DNA from: Spirochaetaceae bacterium
GTDB lineage: Bacteria > Spirochaetota > Spirochaetia > Treponematales > Rectinemataceae
Direction of reading: 5' to 3'
Assembly: GCA_025356015.1 (NCBI GenBank)
Contig: JANXYO010000128.1
Location: 1 to 53,198 of the forward strand
Length of the DNA stretch: 53,198 bases
This document shows positions 32,507 through 39,320 of the stretch, piece after piece (the stretch's first letter is position 1; every line of letters begins with the position of its first letter). Made by a program: the position numbers and the translations under genes. Under the pieces are notes generated by a model that was not told the DNA's origin, ran no database searches, and saw nothing but the letters and a program-made list of their open reading frames with translations.

Positions 32507-34423
32507 CTAGAGCCGCGTCCCGCCCGCGCCGAGCGCCTTGACCATGTACAGCTGGATGTAGAGCTCAAGGGCCTGGTGGTTCTTGATCTTCGCCAGCGAG
32601 GGAGAATCGGCCAGGGTGGCGGCGAGGCTCTTCACCCTGTCCACCGTGAGGGAATCGCCCTTCATTGACCTGAGGATGCTTCGCAGGTAGTCCCTGACGA
32701 GGCTATTCACGTCCTCGCTCAGGTTCTTCTTCGCCTCGAAATTGAGGAGGGTGTTCCAGCGGCTCTCAAGATCGCGCAGGTACTCCTCCAGGCTGTAGCC
32801 CGAGGGGGTGAGCTGCTTGGCCACCCTGACTGCGGCGGCGGCGAACTCGTCCTTGCGCTTGGGCGCGCCGGAGCTGGGAGCCTGCTCAGCCTTGGCCTTG
32901 ACGGGCTCCACCTTGGCGCGGGCCCGCTCGGCCTTGCGCCTGCCCATGCTCCTGAACAGCCGCACAAGGTCGGAGATCACGGGTAGGCTGTACCAGAAAG
33001 GAAGAAGCATGCGGGAATCGGCGAGGAGATCCTTGCGCTGGAGGTCGAGGATCTCCTCGAGCGGAACGAGCTCGTTCTTGTAGAAGAAACGTTCAAGGTC
33101 GGGTGCCGCCTCTCCCCTCACCCTCGCCTCCTCCTGGATCAGGGGGAGGAGACGGGAACCGACAAGGGAGTCAAGGACAGGGAAGCGTTCCTCGACCTCG
33201 CCCTTGAGCATGCGGCGGAACTCGTCCTCCTCCTCCATCGGGGCTGCCGATCGGAATTCCTCGAGGAGGCGGCGCCATTTCTCGATGATCCGGCTGCGGA
33301 TATCGGCCCTCGCCTCGGCGATGGACCTCACCGCGAGGAGGAGGGCCTTGTCCTTGGCCACGTAGGCTCGCTTGCCACCTGCGCTGATGACGAGGAGCTC
33401 GGGAAGCTTGCCCGACTCGGCCTTTGTGCTCTTCTCACGGAGCTGGGCCTCGAGGGTATCGTGGCCAAGCTTTGACACGAAGGGGACGCCCTTCGCATCC
33501 TTGAAGGCCTGGATCTCCTCGATCGAGAAATTGTAAGGCGGCTTCCTGAGCGCGATGTCGAGGGCCTTGACCGCCCCGTCCTGGTCAGCGCGGCGCTGGG
33601 CCTTGCTCTTGAAGTGGTTGGCGTAGAACTCGGTGATGAGGGCAGCCTGGAAGACCGAGAGGTCCTCGTTGCTCCTCTCCCCCTTCTCGAAATCCTTCTT
33701 CACGGCGCTCAGGAGATAGGCCCAGAAGGAGAAAGTCAGGTCCGAGGCCGAACGCTTGAGCTCGGTGATCGCATCGTAGGGCTTGGTCAGGATGGCTGCG
33801 AGTGAGTCCTTGACCTGTGTTTCCTTGCCGGGGAAGGCGTAGAGGAGCTTGTTCTGCATGAACTCCTTGTTCGCTCCCCTGCGCAGATACTGGCGTATCT
33901 TGAGGACCGAATATTCGAGGAGTTTCTCGGGAACAAAGAGCGAGGGTACGACAAAGGGGCGGATGTTCTCCGAAAAGCTGATGCGGTAGAGGGGGATCGG
34001 GCGGTTGGCTGCCTGGTCGGAGACCACGCCAAGATCGGAATCGACGGATATGGTCTGGATCCACTCGCCTGGGACCGCGAGCTTGAGGGAGTCCTCGTCG
34101 GGGAAGGGGACATCGGGATTTTCGTCGATACGGCGGTATTCCTGGAGGTAGGCTTCGGTATATCGCTCGGGAAGGATGATGGCCTTGATCTCGTTGCCCA
34201 CGGTCTCGAGGATGAGCTTGCGCTCCTTCGAGAGGAGGAAAAGCCGTGGCGCCAGCACCAGGTCGGGATTGAGCGAGAGGTCGCGGAAGACGGGCTCTGA
34301 CTGGTCGGCGGCCTTGGCCTGGCGCTGGAGCGCCGAGGCAAAGCCGCGATATTCGAACTCAAAAAGGTGGTTGCGCGAGGAAAAGCTGCGAACCAGCTGG
34401 TATACGTCGATATCCTTCGCCAT
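32507..34423 (-). CDS. Large hypothetical cytoplasmic protein
   Basis: I do not recognise the family of this 638-residue protein. It has no signal peptide or membrane helix. It is rich in charged helices; residues about 490-520 (MGRRKAERARAKVEPVKAKA) form a Lys/Ala/Glu linker before a C-terminal helical domain. The N-terminus MAKDIDVYQLVRSFSSRN is well formed after a TGGAG ribosome site. Codon use matches neighbours, so it is an established chromosomal gene. It stands alone: the buk operon promoter region lies downstream, and the microprotein with its own terminator lies upstream. Large soluble proteins of this sort occur lineage-specifically in treponemes, but that parallel is an impression only. 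Confidence 0.8.
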   Translation of the reverse strand: MAKDIDVYQLVRSFSSRNHLFEFEYRGFASALQRQAKAADQSEPVFRDLSLNPDLVLAPRLFLLSKERKLILETVGNEIKAIILPERYTEAYLQEYRRIDENPDVPFPDEDSLKLAVPGEWIQTISVDSDLGVVSDQAANRPIPLYRISFSENIRPFVVPSLFVPEKLLEYSVLKIRQYLRRGANKEFMQNKLLYAFPGKETQVKDSLAAILTKPYDAITELKRSASDLTFSFWAYLLSAVKKDFEKGERSNEDLSVFQAALITEFYANHFKSKAQRRADQDGAVKALDIALRKPPYNFSIEEIQAFKDAKGVPFVSKLGHDTLEAQLREKSTKAESGKLPELLVISAGGKRAYVAKDKALLLAVRSIAEARADIRSRIIEKWRRLLEEFRSAAPMEEEDEFRRMLKGEVEERFPVLDSLVGSRLLPLIQEEARVRGEAAPDLERFFYKNELVPLEEILDLQRKDLLADSRMLLPFWYSLPVISDLVRLFRSMGRRKAERARAKVEPVKAKAEQAPSSGAPKRKDEFAAAAVRVAKQLTPSGYSLEEYLRDLESRWNTLLNFEAKKNLSEDVNSLVRDYLRSILRSMKGDSLTVDRVKSLAATLADSPSLAKIKNHQALELYIQLYMVKALGAGGTRL

Positions 34424-34462
34424 GGCTCCAGATGGTAGCCGAATTCTGCCGGTGCAAGCAAG

Positions 34463-34492
34463 AAAAAACGACCGCTTCCTTCAAGGAAGCGG
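34463..34492 (-). terminator. Rho-independent terminator of the microprotein gene
   Basis: On the minus strand perfect arms CCGCTTCCTT and AAGGAAGCGG are followed after three bases by six T residues (34463-34468). It lies 28 bases after the stop of the 30-codon gene and before the 638-residue gene. Confidence 0.9.
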
Positions 34493-34519
34493 CCATTGTC
34501 GGGTCGAGGATGCGACGTC

Positions 34520-34612
34520 CTATGCCCGGGTCTTGTGCCGGTTCTTCCTCTTCTTCTTCTTGCGCTTGTGCGTCGCTATCTTCTTGAGCTTTCTTTTTCG
34601 ACCGCAGGGCAC
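34520..34612 (-). CDS. AURKAIP1/COX24 (mS38)-like ribosome-associated microprotein
   Basis: A 30-residue gene reads GTG CCC TGC..., giving MPCGRKRKLKKIATHKRKKK and ending KRKNRHKTRA. The very basic KMxxHKxKKRRKxxRHKxR-like pattern fits the small bacterial proteins annotated as AURKAIP1/COX24-domain proteins, relatives of mitochondrial small-subunit protein mS38. AAGGAG stands about 9 bases before the GTG. A consensus promoter (34672-34700) lies upstream and a strong terminator (34463-34492) downstream, so this is a complete single-gene unit. Likely a ribosomal-subunit component that binds rRNA; the exact role in spirochaetes is not known to me. Confidence 0.85.
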   Translation of the reverse strand: MPCGRKRKLKKIATHKRKKKKRKNRHKTRA

Positions 34613-34671
34613 TTTGGCTCTCCTTCGCGTGGCGATCACGTGACCCCAAGGGAACCACGCGACTGTTGCGG

Positions 34672-34700
34672 ATTATGCATGCTAGCCGCTTTCGCGTCAA
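34672..34700 (-). promoter_or_regulatory. Promoter of the microprotein gene
   Basis: On the minus strand TTGACG (34695-34700) is followed after exactly 17 bases by CATAAT (34672-34677), one mismatch from consensus in each box. The leader would be about 55 bases. Strength fits a constitutive ribosome-related gene. Confidence 0.75.
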
Positions 34701-34763
34701 TACCCGAGTTTCCCCGGCGGCTCTGGAATAGTATCTTCTTTAGGGTCGCTAAAAGGAGCATTC

Positions 34764-35516
34764 ATGACCGAGTATGTCCATGACGAGGCAATGGTCGAAA
34801 CCTGCATTGGGGAAGACTGCGAAAAAGCCGTCAATCTCGAGGAATTGCGTGCAAAGCTTTCCGATAGGCCCGATTTCCATCCAGACGAGCGCTACTGCCA
34901 CGGTTCGGGCAGGTTTTGCCTCGACGAGGATTTCTGCGTCCAGCTGGTAGCCCACGCCCACCTGCCCACGCGCTTCGGCGATTTCGAGCTCTTTGGCTTC
35001 TACGACGCGCGGGACGACAAGGAACACACCGCCGTAGTCCGCGGCGTGGTCAAGGGAAGGGAGGCGGTGCCAGTCCGCGTGCACTCCGAATGCCACACCG
35101 GGGACGTCCTTGGCTCTTTGCGCTGCGATTGCCGGGACCAGCTCGAGGCCGCACTGACATTCATCGGCGCCCAGGAGGCCGGGGCGGTCCTGTACATGCG
35201 GCAGGAGGGACGCGGGATAGGCCTCCTCAACAAGATCAAGGCCTACCGCCTGCAGGAACTCGGACTCGACACGATCGAGGCCAACCGCTTCCTTGGCTAC
35301 CCTGGCGAAGGCAGGGATTACGGGGTCGCCGCAAAGATGCTGTCCCTGCTCGGCATACAGTCGGTCGCCCTGATCACGAACAACCCCGACAAGATCGACA
35401 AGTTGACCGCCGAAGGGGTCAAGGTGGTCGAGCGCATCTCTGTCATCGCCCCGACCAATCCCCACAACGAGGGCTACCTCTCGGTCAAGCGCGAGAAGAT
35501 GGGCCACCTCCTCTAG
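34764..35516 (+). CDS. ribA: GTP cyclohydrolase II
   Basis: The 250-residue enzyme opens the GTP ring in the first step of riboflavin synthesis. Zinc ligands lie in HSECHTGDVLGSLRCDC, and the nucleotide site in RQEGRGIGLLNKI; NPDKIDKLTAEGVKV and the end MGHLL are family hallmarks. An N-terminal extension of about 55 residues with several Cys/His (ETCIGEDCEK, RYCHGSGRFC) precedes the RibA core and is unusual. It is not fused to RibB and no other rib gene is nearby. AAAAGGAG precedes the ATG. Confidence 0.94.
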   Translation: MTEYVHDEAMVETCIGEDCEKAVNLEELRAKLSDRPDFHPDERYCHGSGRFCLDEDFCVQLVAHAHLPTRFGDFELFGFYDARDDKEHTAVVRGVVKGREAVPVRVHSECHTGDVLGSLRCDCRDQLEAALTFIGAQEAGAVLYMRQEGRGIGLLNKIKAYRLQELGLDTIEANRFLGYPGEGRDYGVAAKMLSLLGIQSVALITNNPDKIDKLTAEGVKVVERISVIAPTNPHNEGYLSVKREKMGHLL

Positions 35517-35540
35517 GGTCCACTCGGGCTCCGCACGGCC

Positions 35541-35575
35541 TTGCAAAGGCTTACAGCTTCGATTATAACCGAAGC
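35541..35575 (+). promoter_or_regulatory. Promoter of the CheY-like gene with overlapping inverted repeat
   Basis: TTGCAA (35541-35546) and TATAAC (35564-35569) are 17 bases apart. The -10 sits inside the loop of GCTTCG/CGAAGC arms (35556-35575), so a protein bound to the repeat would block it. It lies in the 122-bp gap after ribA. Confidence 0.55.
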
Positions 35576-35638
35576 AGTAGACACGCTGCCGGGGCAAGTC
35601 CGCGCGGTGAAGGTCCAGGAAAAGGAGCGGTGAAGCGT

Positions 35639-36076
35639 ATGATCGCCAAGTCCGACATGCCGAACATCAACGAAAAGCGCCCCGAGGGAGTCAAGTCCGA
35701 CGGGTCGCCCTACCGCGTGCTCATCGTGGACGACTCCATGTTCATCGCCAAGCAGCTCGGCCAGATCCTGACCTCCGAGGGCTTCGATGTTGTCGGCACT
35801 GCGGGAGACGGGCTTGCCGGCCTCGAGAAATACAAGGAGCTTACGCCCAACGTAGATCTCGTCACCATGGATATCACGATGCCCAAGATGGACGGCGTGA
35901 CCGCCCTCGAGAAGATCCTCGAATTCGACAAGAACGCCTGCATCGTCATGGTCAGCGCCCTCGGCAAAGAGGACGTCGTGAAGAAGTCCCTTCTCCTTGG
36001 CGCGAAAAGCTATATCGTGAAGCCCCTCGACCGAAAGAAGGTCCTCGAGCGCATCATTTCCGTGCTCAAGCGCTAA
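35639..36076 (+). CDS. CheY-like single-domain response regulator
   Basis: The 145-residue protein is a receiver domain (about residues 25-145) with an N-terminal extension of about 25 polar residues. The acidic pocket is in VLIVDDSMFIAKQL, the phospho-acceptor in DLVTMDITMPKMDG, then MVSALGKEDVV and YIVKPLDRKKV. No output domain is present, so it acts by contact with a partner. ATG at 35639 is used because AAAGGAG is 11 bases upstream; a GTG 9 bases earlier would be too close to it. The extension distinguishes it from chemotaxis CheY, and no kinase is beside it. Confidence 0.9.
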   Translation: MIAKSDMPNINEKRPEGVKSDGSPYRVLIVDDSMFIAKQLGQILTSEGFDVVGTAGDGLAGLEKYKELTPNVDLVTMDITMPKMDGVTALEKILEFDKNACIVMVSALGKEDVVKKSLLLGAKSYIVKPLDRKKVLERIISVLKR

Positions 36077-36102
36077 ATTTCCCCTCGATCGAACGCAATC
36101 CG

Positions 36103-36405
36103 ATGAGCGTCTACGAAATCCTCATGCTGCTCTGCTTCGGGGCGGCATGGCCATTTTCCATCCGCAAGTCTTGGGTCTCGCGCAGCACCAAGGGGAAAAG
36201 CCTTTTCTTCCTCTATGTCCTCCTCCTCGGCTACGCAATGGGCATACTCAACAAGGTCCTCGTGCGCTACGACAATGTCGTCTGGCTCTACGGCCTGAAC
36301 GCCCTCATGGTCGCCGCGGACGCGGCTATCTGGTACCGCAACCGCCGCCTTGAGAGGGCCGCCCCGGGAGAGAAGAACCGCAGAGCCGCCGAGACGCGGA
36401 GATAA
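36103..36405 (+). CDS. Small PQ-loop-like membrane protein with repeat-derived C-terminus
   Basis: The 100-residue protein has three hydrophobic segments (YEILMLLCFGAAW, LFFLYVLLLGYAMGIL and VVWLYGLNALMVAADAAIW). The loop after the first, WPFSIRKSWVSRSTKGKS, resembles the PQ-loop signature of SemiSWEET-type transporters, which are also three-helix proteins of this size. It begins 26 bases after the CheY-like gene and is probably co-transcribed. The last 10 residues (KNRRAAETRR) and the stop are supplied by a dispersed inverted repeat beginning at 36376, so the original C-terminus was probably changed. Transport function is inference. Confidence 0.75.
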   Translation: MSVYEILMLLCFGAAWPFSIRKSWVSRSTKGKSLFFLYVLLLGYAMGILNKVLVRYDNVVWLYGLNALMVAADAAIWYRNRRLERAAPGEKNRRAAETRR

Positions 36406-36433
36406 TAGGGACCAGCTCTGCGACTCTGCGGTT
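36376..36433. repeat. Dispersed CCGCAGAG inverted-repeat element, copy 1
   Basis: Ten-bp ends AACCGCAGAG and CTCTGCGGTT bound a 58-bp element that also holds further GAGACGCGGAG/CTCTGCG blocks. The same ends, extended, bound the element at 43165-43279. It overlaps the 3' end of the PQ-loop-like gene. Size and structure fit a REP/MITE-type non-coding mobile repeat. Confidence 0.75.
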
Positions 36434-36451
36434 TGACTGCTTCCAAGAGAC

Positions 36452-36485
36452 AAAAAAAGGGCCGCCCGGACTGGGCGGCCCTTTT
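36452..36485. terminator. Bidirectional Rho-independent terminator
   Basis: Arms GGGCCGCCC and GGGCGGCCC around a 5-base loop carry TTTT on the plus side (36482-36485) and seven T residues on the minus transcript (36452-36458). It separates the convergent PQ-loop-like and TPR genes and is strongest for the minus strand. Confidence 0.9.
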
Positions 36486-36503
36486 CTCCATGGGTTTCGC
36501 GAG

Positions 36504-37718
36504 CTACTTGGGGAATTTGGCGAGGAGTTCGTCCACCTTGTTCCCGTAGCGGTCGGGGCTCGCCTTCCTCGCGATGGCGAGATAGGCCTTGGCGTCCTCG
36601 ATCCTGTTCTGGGCATAGGCGTTGACGCCCAGGGCGTAGTTGGTGATCGCGGGATCGCAGCCAAGGCCGAGGGCGCCCTTGTACTGGGTCTCGGCGAGGG
36701 TGAAGTCGTTCTTCGCATAGGCGATCAGGCCGAGGTAGTAGCCCGGGACATAGCTGTCCTTGGTCAGCGCCTGGGCCTCCTCGAAGCTCTTGGTCGCCTC
36801 GGCCCAGTCCTTGTCCCCGTACTGCCTCACCCCGTCGGCGACTAGCTCGGGGAAGGTCTTGCGGCTGGCCAGGTAGTCGGCGAAGGCCTTCTCGGCATCG
36901 GCCAGGCCGTACCAGGCCTTGACGATCTTCGCGACCGTCCCGCCGTTCTCCTCGAGGCTGGCGTCCTTGCGCAGGCCGGAAATGGCATCCCAGAGCAGGC
37001 GGTTGTAGGCCCTGTCCTCGGTGTTGGCGAGGAAGGACACGAAGGCCCAGGCCTCCGGATAGAAGACATCGAGCTCTGAGCGTGCCTCCTCCTGGCCGAC
37101 GGTGAGCAGGCGGTCGAGGGGCATAAAGAGGTTCCTCTCCTTCAGGGACTTGGCCGTCTCGAGCCAGGCAAGGTTCTCCTGGAAATCGAGCTTTGCAGCC
37201 TTGTCATCCCATCGGGCGGACTCGAACATCACAGCGAGGCCCTCGCGCATCCAGAGCGGGGGGTTGGGGATGAAATGCTTGAGGAACTGGACAAAGGCCT
37301 GGTGGGCAAGGCTCGCCGAGAAGTCAGGCTCGGCCTTGTTGAACAGGAGGAGCTCAGACCTCTCCGGCGTGGGATAGTGGAGATAGACAAAATCGTCCTT
37401 TGTCTGCCCCACGATCTGGCCAAGATAGGCATCAAAGCCGGCCTTGTCCTTGAATTCCCTGACATTCAGCTTGTCCGCCATCGCCGTGGCATCAAAACGG
37501 AAGACCGAGTCGAAAAGCTGGAAATTCGCCTCAAGCTGGCGTTCGAGCGCCGTGGCCCTTTCCTTGCCAAGCTCGGAGAGCACAAGGTAATGGTCGCCGG
37601 AGGCCTGTCCGAAGGAGGAGGCCGCCGTTGCGGCGGCCGCGGCTACAGGAGCCGCGGGTGCCGCAGCCAAGGAGCTGACGCACAGCAGGGCGAATAGTAC
37701 AAATAATGTCTTATTCAT
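36504..37718 (-). CDS. Secreted TPR protein with DUF1570/peptidase-MA-like domain lacking HExxH
   Basis: The 404-residue protein has a signal peptide (residues 1-20, then Ala-rich linker). Residues about 40-290 resemble DUF1570/peptidase-MA proteins: SLAHQAFVQFLKHFIPNPPL followed by WMREGLAVMFES. The zinc motif HExxH is replaced by HQAFVQ, so activity is unlikely. Two or three TPR units follow (about 290-400: DWAEATKSFEEAQALTKDSY, DFTLAETQYKGALGLG and RIEDAKAYLAIARKA). It is secreted and probably assembles other periplasmic proteins. It ends at the bidirectional terminator. Confidence 0.82.
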   Translation of the reverse strand: MNKTLFVLFALLCVSSLAAAPAAPVAAAAATAASSFGQASGDHYLVLSELGKERATALERQLEANFQLFDSVFRFDATAMADKLNVREFKDKAGFDAYLGQIVGQTKDDFVYLHYPTPERSELLLFNKAEPDFSASLAHQAFVQFLKHFIPNPPLWMREGLAVMFESARWDDKAAKLDFQENLAWLETAKSLKERNLFMPLDRLLTVGQEEARSELDVFYPEAWAFVSFLANTEDRAYNRLLWDAISGLRKDASLEENGGTVAKIVKAWYGLADAEKAFADYLASRKTFPELVADGVRQYGDKDWAEATKSFEEAQALTKDSYVPGYYLGLIAYAKNDFTLAETQYKGALGLGCDPAITNYALGVNAYAQNRIEDAKAYLAIARKASPDRYGNKVDELLAKFPK

Positions 37719-37785
37719 GGCTTCCTCCCTCCAAAATCACCATTAACTGTAATCCCCGAAAGGGAGCTTGTCAAATTGCGACTGC

Positions 37786-38655
37786 CTAGCGTCTCGGCGA
37801 GAAGCGGTCGATGACAATGTTGACCTCTTCTATGAGGATTCCCGTAAAACGCTCGATATTGTCGACGATGTACTCCTGGAGGGCATGGGCGTTCGAGGTA
37901 AGACGCGTGCCAAAGGGAACCTCAAGCACGACGGTCAGGCGGTAGCCCTGGGAATCCGAGCGCACCGAAAGCCTCCTCACCCGCACCGAATCGTCGAATT
38001 CGTCGATGCAGTGGACGACCATCTGTGAGAGGGCTGCCTCTGATATCGAGATACGGCCACGCTTCGAGTATTCCGGCCTGACGACCGATTTTTCGTAGAC
38101 CCTGGGCCTTGCCGGGGCCGTGCCGAAGTTCCGCTTCAGGAAGACCCTGATCGAGTCGTAGAAGATCGAGGGGTAGTTGCGCCTGATCTCCAGGGCTGGC
38201 ACGGGGATCACGTGCTTGCCCTCGACCTTGCGGGAACGCACGGCCTTCTCGATCTCGTCCCTGCTTGCGATGTCCTCGATGCGGATCGTCTTTCCGGGAT
38301 GGGGTATCTGCAGGCGCTCGGTTATCTTGCGGACCATGCGGTCCGAGGTTCCGATGACGAGGATCTTGCGGAAGCGCTCCCTCTGAAGGGCGCGCGCCAC
38401 ATCGTCCCGGTGGGCCTTGTCATGAAAGAGTGCCGTCTTCACCGCGGCCATGTAGAACTGCTCCTTCTTCGCGGACCGGCCCGCGAGGAGGGTCTCGTCC
38501 CTGATGAGGAGGCCGTCATCGATGATCATGTCGATGCCGTACTTCTGGGCGACGAGCTTGGCCCTGAAGCTCTTGCCGGTCCCGCTCTCGCCCACCAGAG
38601 CGTAGACGCGGACACCCTTGACGAGCCAGAACAGACCGCTGAGGAAGCTGAACAT
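37786..38655 (-). CDS. P-loop ATPase-like protein with C-terminal Asp23/Gls24-like domain
   Basis: The 289-residue protein has a Walker A motif, ALVGESGTGKSFRAKLVA, at about residues 19-36, followed by IDMIIDDGLLIRDE; no canonical Walker B is certain. Residues about 195-285 resemble Asp23/Gls24 envelope-stress proteins: RGRISISEAALSQMVVHCID, YRLTVVLEVPFGTRLTSNA and NIERFTGILIEEVNIVID. The fusion is unusual, as Asp23 proteins are normally short and stand alone. No signal peptide is seen; residues 3-15 are hydrophobic and may touch the membrane. It diverges from flgN across a 147-bp gap. Confidence 0.75.
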   Translation of the reverse strand: MFSFLSGLFWLVKGVRVYALVGESGTGKSFRAKLVAQKYGIDMIIDDGLLIRDETLLAGRSAKKEQFYMAAVKTALFHDKAHRDDVARALQRERFRKILVIGTSDRMVRKITERLQIPHPGKTIRIEDIASRDEIEKAVRSRKVEGKHVIPVPALEIRRNYPSIFYDSIRVFLKRNFGTAPARPRVYEKSVVRPEYSKRGRISISEAALSQMVVHCIDEFDDSVRVRRLSVRSDSQGYRLTVVLEVPFGTRLTSNAHALQEYIVDNIERFTGILIEEVNIVIDRFSPRR

Positions 38656-38752
38656 GTTCCTTCACTATAACCGGGCCACAGGGCCGAGGGCAATGCGAAT
38701 CATTCTTCCGTCCCTAAGCCTCCAGGCTGGCTTCCGAACGATCCGATTCCCT

Positions 38753-38780
38753 TAATCGCGGGCTTCCGCCGAGCCGATAG
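38753..38780 (+). promoter_or_regulatory. Possible sigma-28 (FliA) promoter of the flagellar block
   Basis: GCCGATAG (38773-38780) differs by one base from the FliA -10 consensus GCCGATAA. TAATCGCG stands 12 bases upstream, near the consensus place of TAAAGTTT but only partly matching. It lies just before the ribosome site of flgN, the right place for late flagellar genes. Confidence 0.45.
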
Positions 38781-38802
38781 GGAGGAAGAAGGAGTGTGCA
38801 GC

Positions 38803-39300
38803 ATGCAGGACCAGGACAGCGCCATCACCCTCGCCATGGCCATGAGCGACGAAATCGCCTGTTTCGAGGCCTATGTCGCCGGGCAGCGCGGATTCTCGGC
38901 CGCCCTGCGCGGGCGAGAATGGCCCGGCCTCCAGGCCGCAATGGTCGAGCTCGACAAGCTCGCCTCAGGGCTCGCGGAGTGCGAGAGCCTCAGGGCCGAG
39001 GCCTTCGAGCGGCTCCGCGCCGAGCTCGGCTGCGAAGTCGGCGGCATGTACCGGGTTGCCCTCCTCGTGAGCGAACCCATGCGCACCCAGCTCACCGACC
39101 TGTACCGCCAGCTCAAGCTGTCGGCCATGCGCGCGAAATTCGAGAACGCCTCGGCTGGCGACTATGCCGCCGGCAACCGCGACCTCCTGCGCGCCGTCCT
39201 CGACGAGCTGTTCCCCGAGAAAAAGGGCCACATCTACGGCCGTTCGGGGAAGAAGATCCAGAACGGGCTGGATTCCGTCATCCTGAACTCGGCCTACTGA
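38803..39300 (+). CDS. flgN: FlgN-like flagellar export chaperone
   Basis: The 165-residue mostly helical protein stands directly before flgK, where FlgN, the chaperone of the hook-junction proteins FlgK and FlgL, is normally encoded. Long helices (LDKLASGLAECESLRAEAFE, VGGMYRVALLVSEPMRTQLT) and the end GKKIQNGLDSVILNSAY fit the FlgN family. ATG at 38803 follows AAGGAG by 8 bases; a GTG 9 bases earlier is less likely. Identification rests largely on context and length. Confidence 0.8.
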   Translation: MQDQDSAITLAMAMSDEIACFEAYVAGQRGFSAALRGREWPGLQAAMVELDKLASGLAECESLRAEAFERLRAELGCEVGGMYRVALLVSEPMRTQLTDLYRQLKLSAMRAKFENASAGDYAAGNRDLLRAVLDELFPEKKGHIYGRSGKKIQNGLDSVILNSAY

Positions 39301-39320
39301 TAAAGCCGGGAGGAGAGGCA

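Noticed and set aside
34496-34783. A 95-codon plus-strand frame across the microprotein gene
   Set aside because: It is Leu-rich only because it is the complement of a Lys/Arg-rich gene; promoter, ribosome site and terminator all face the minus strand.
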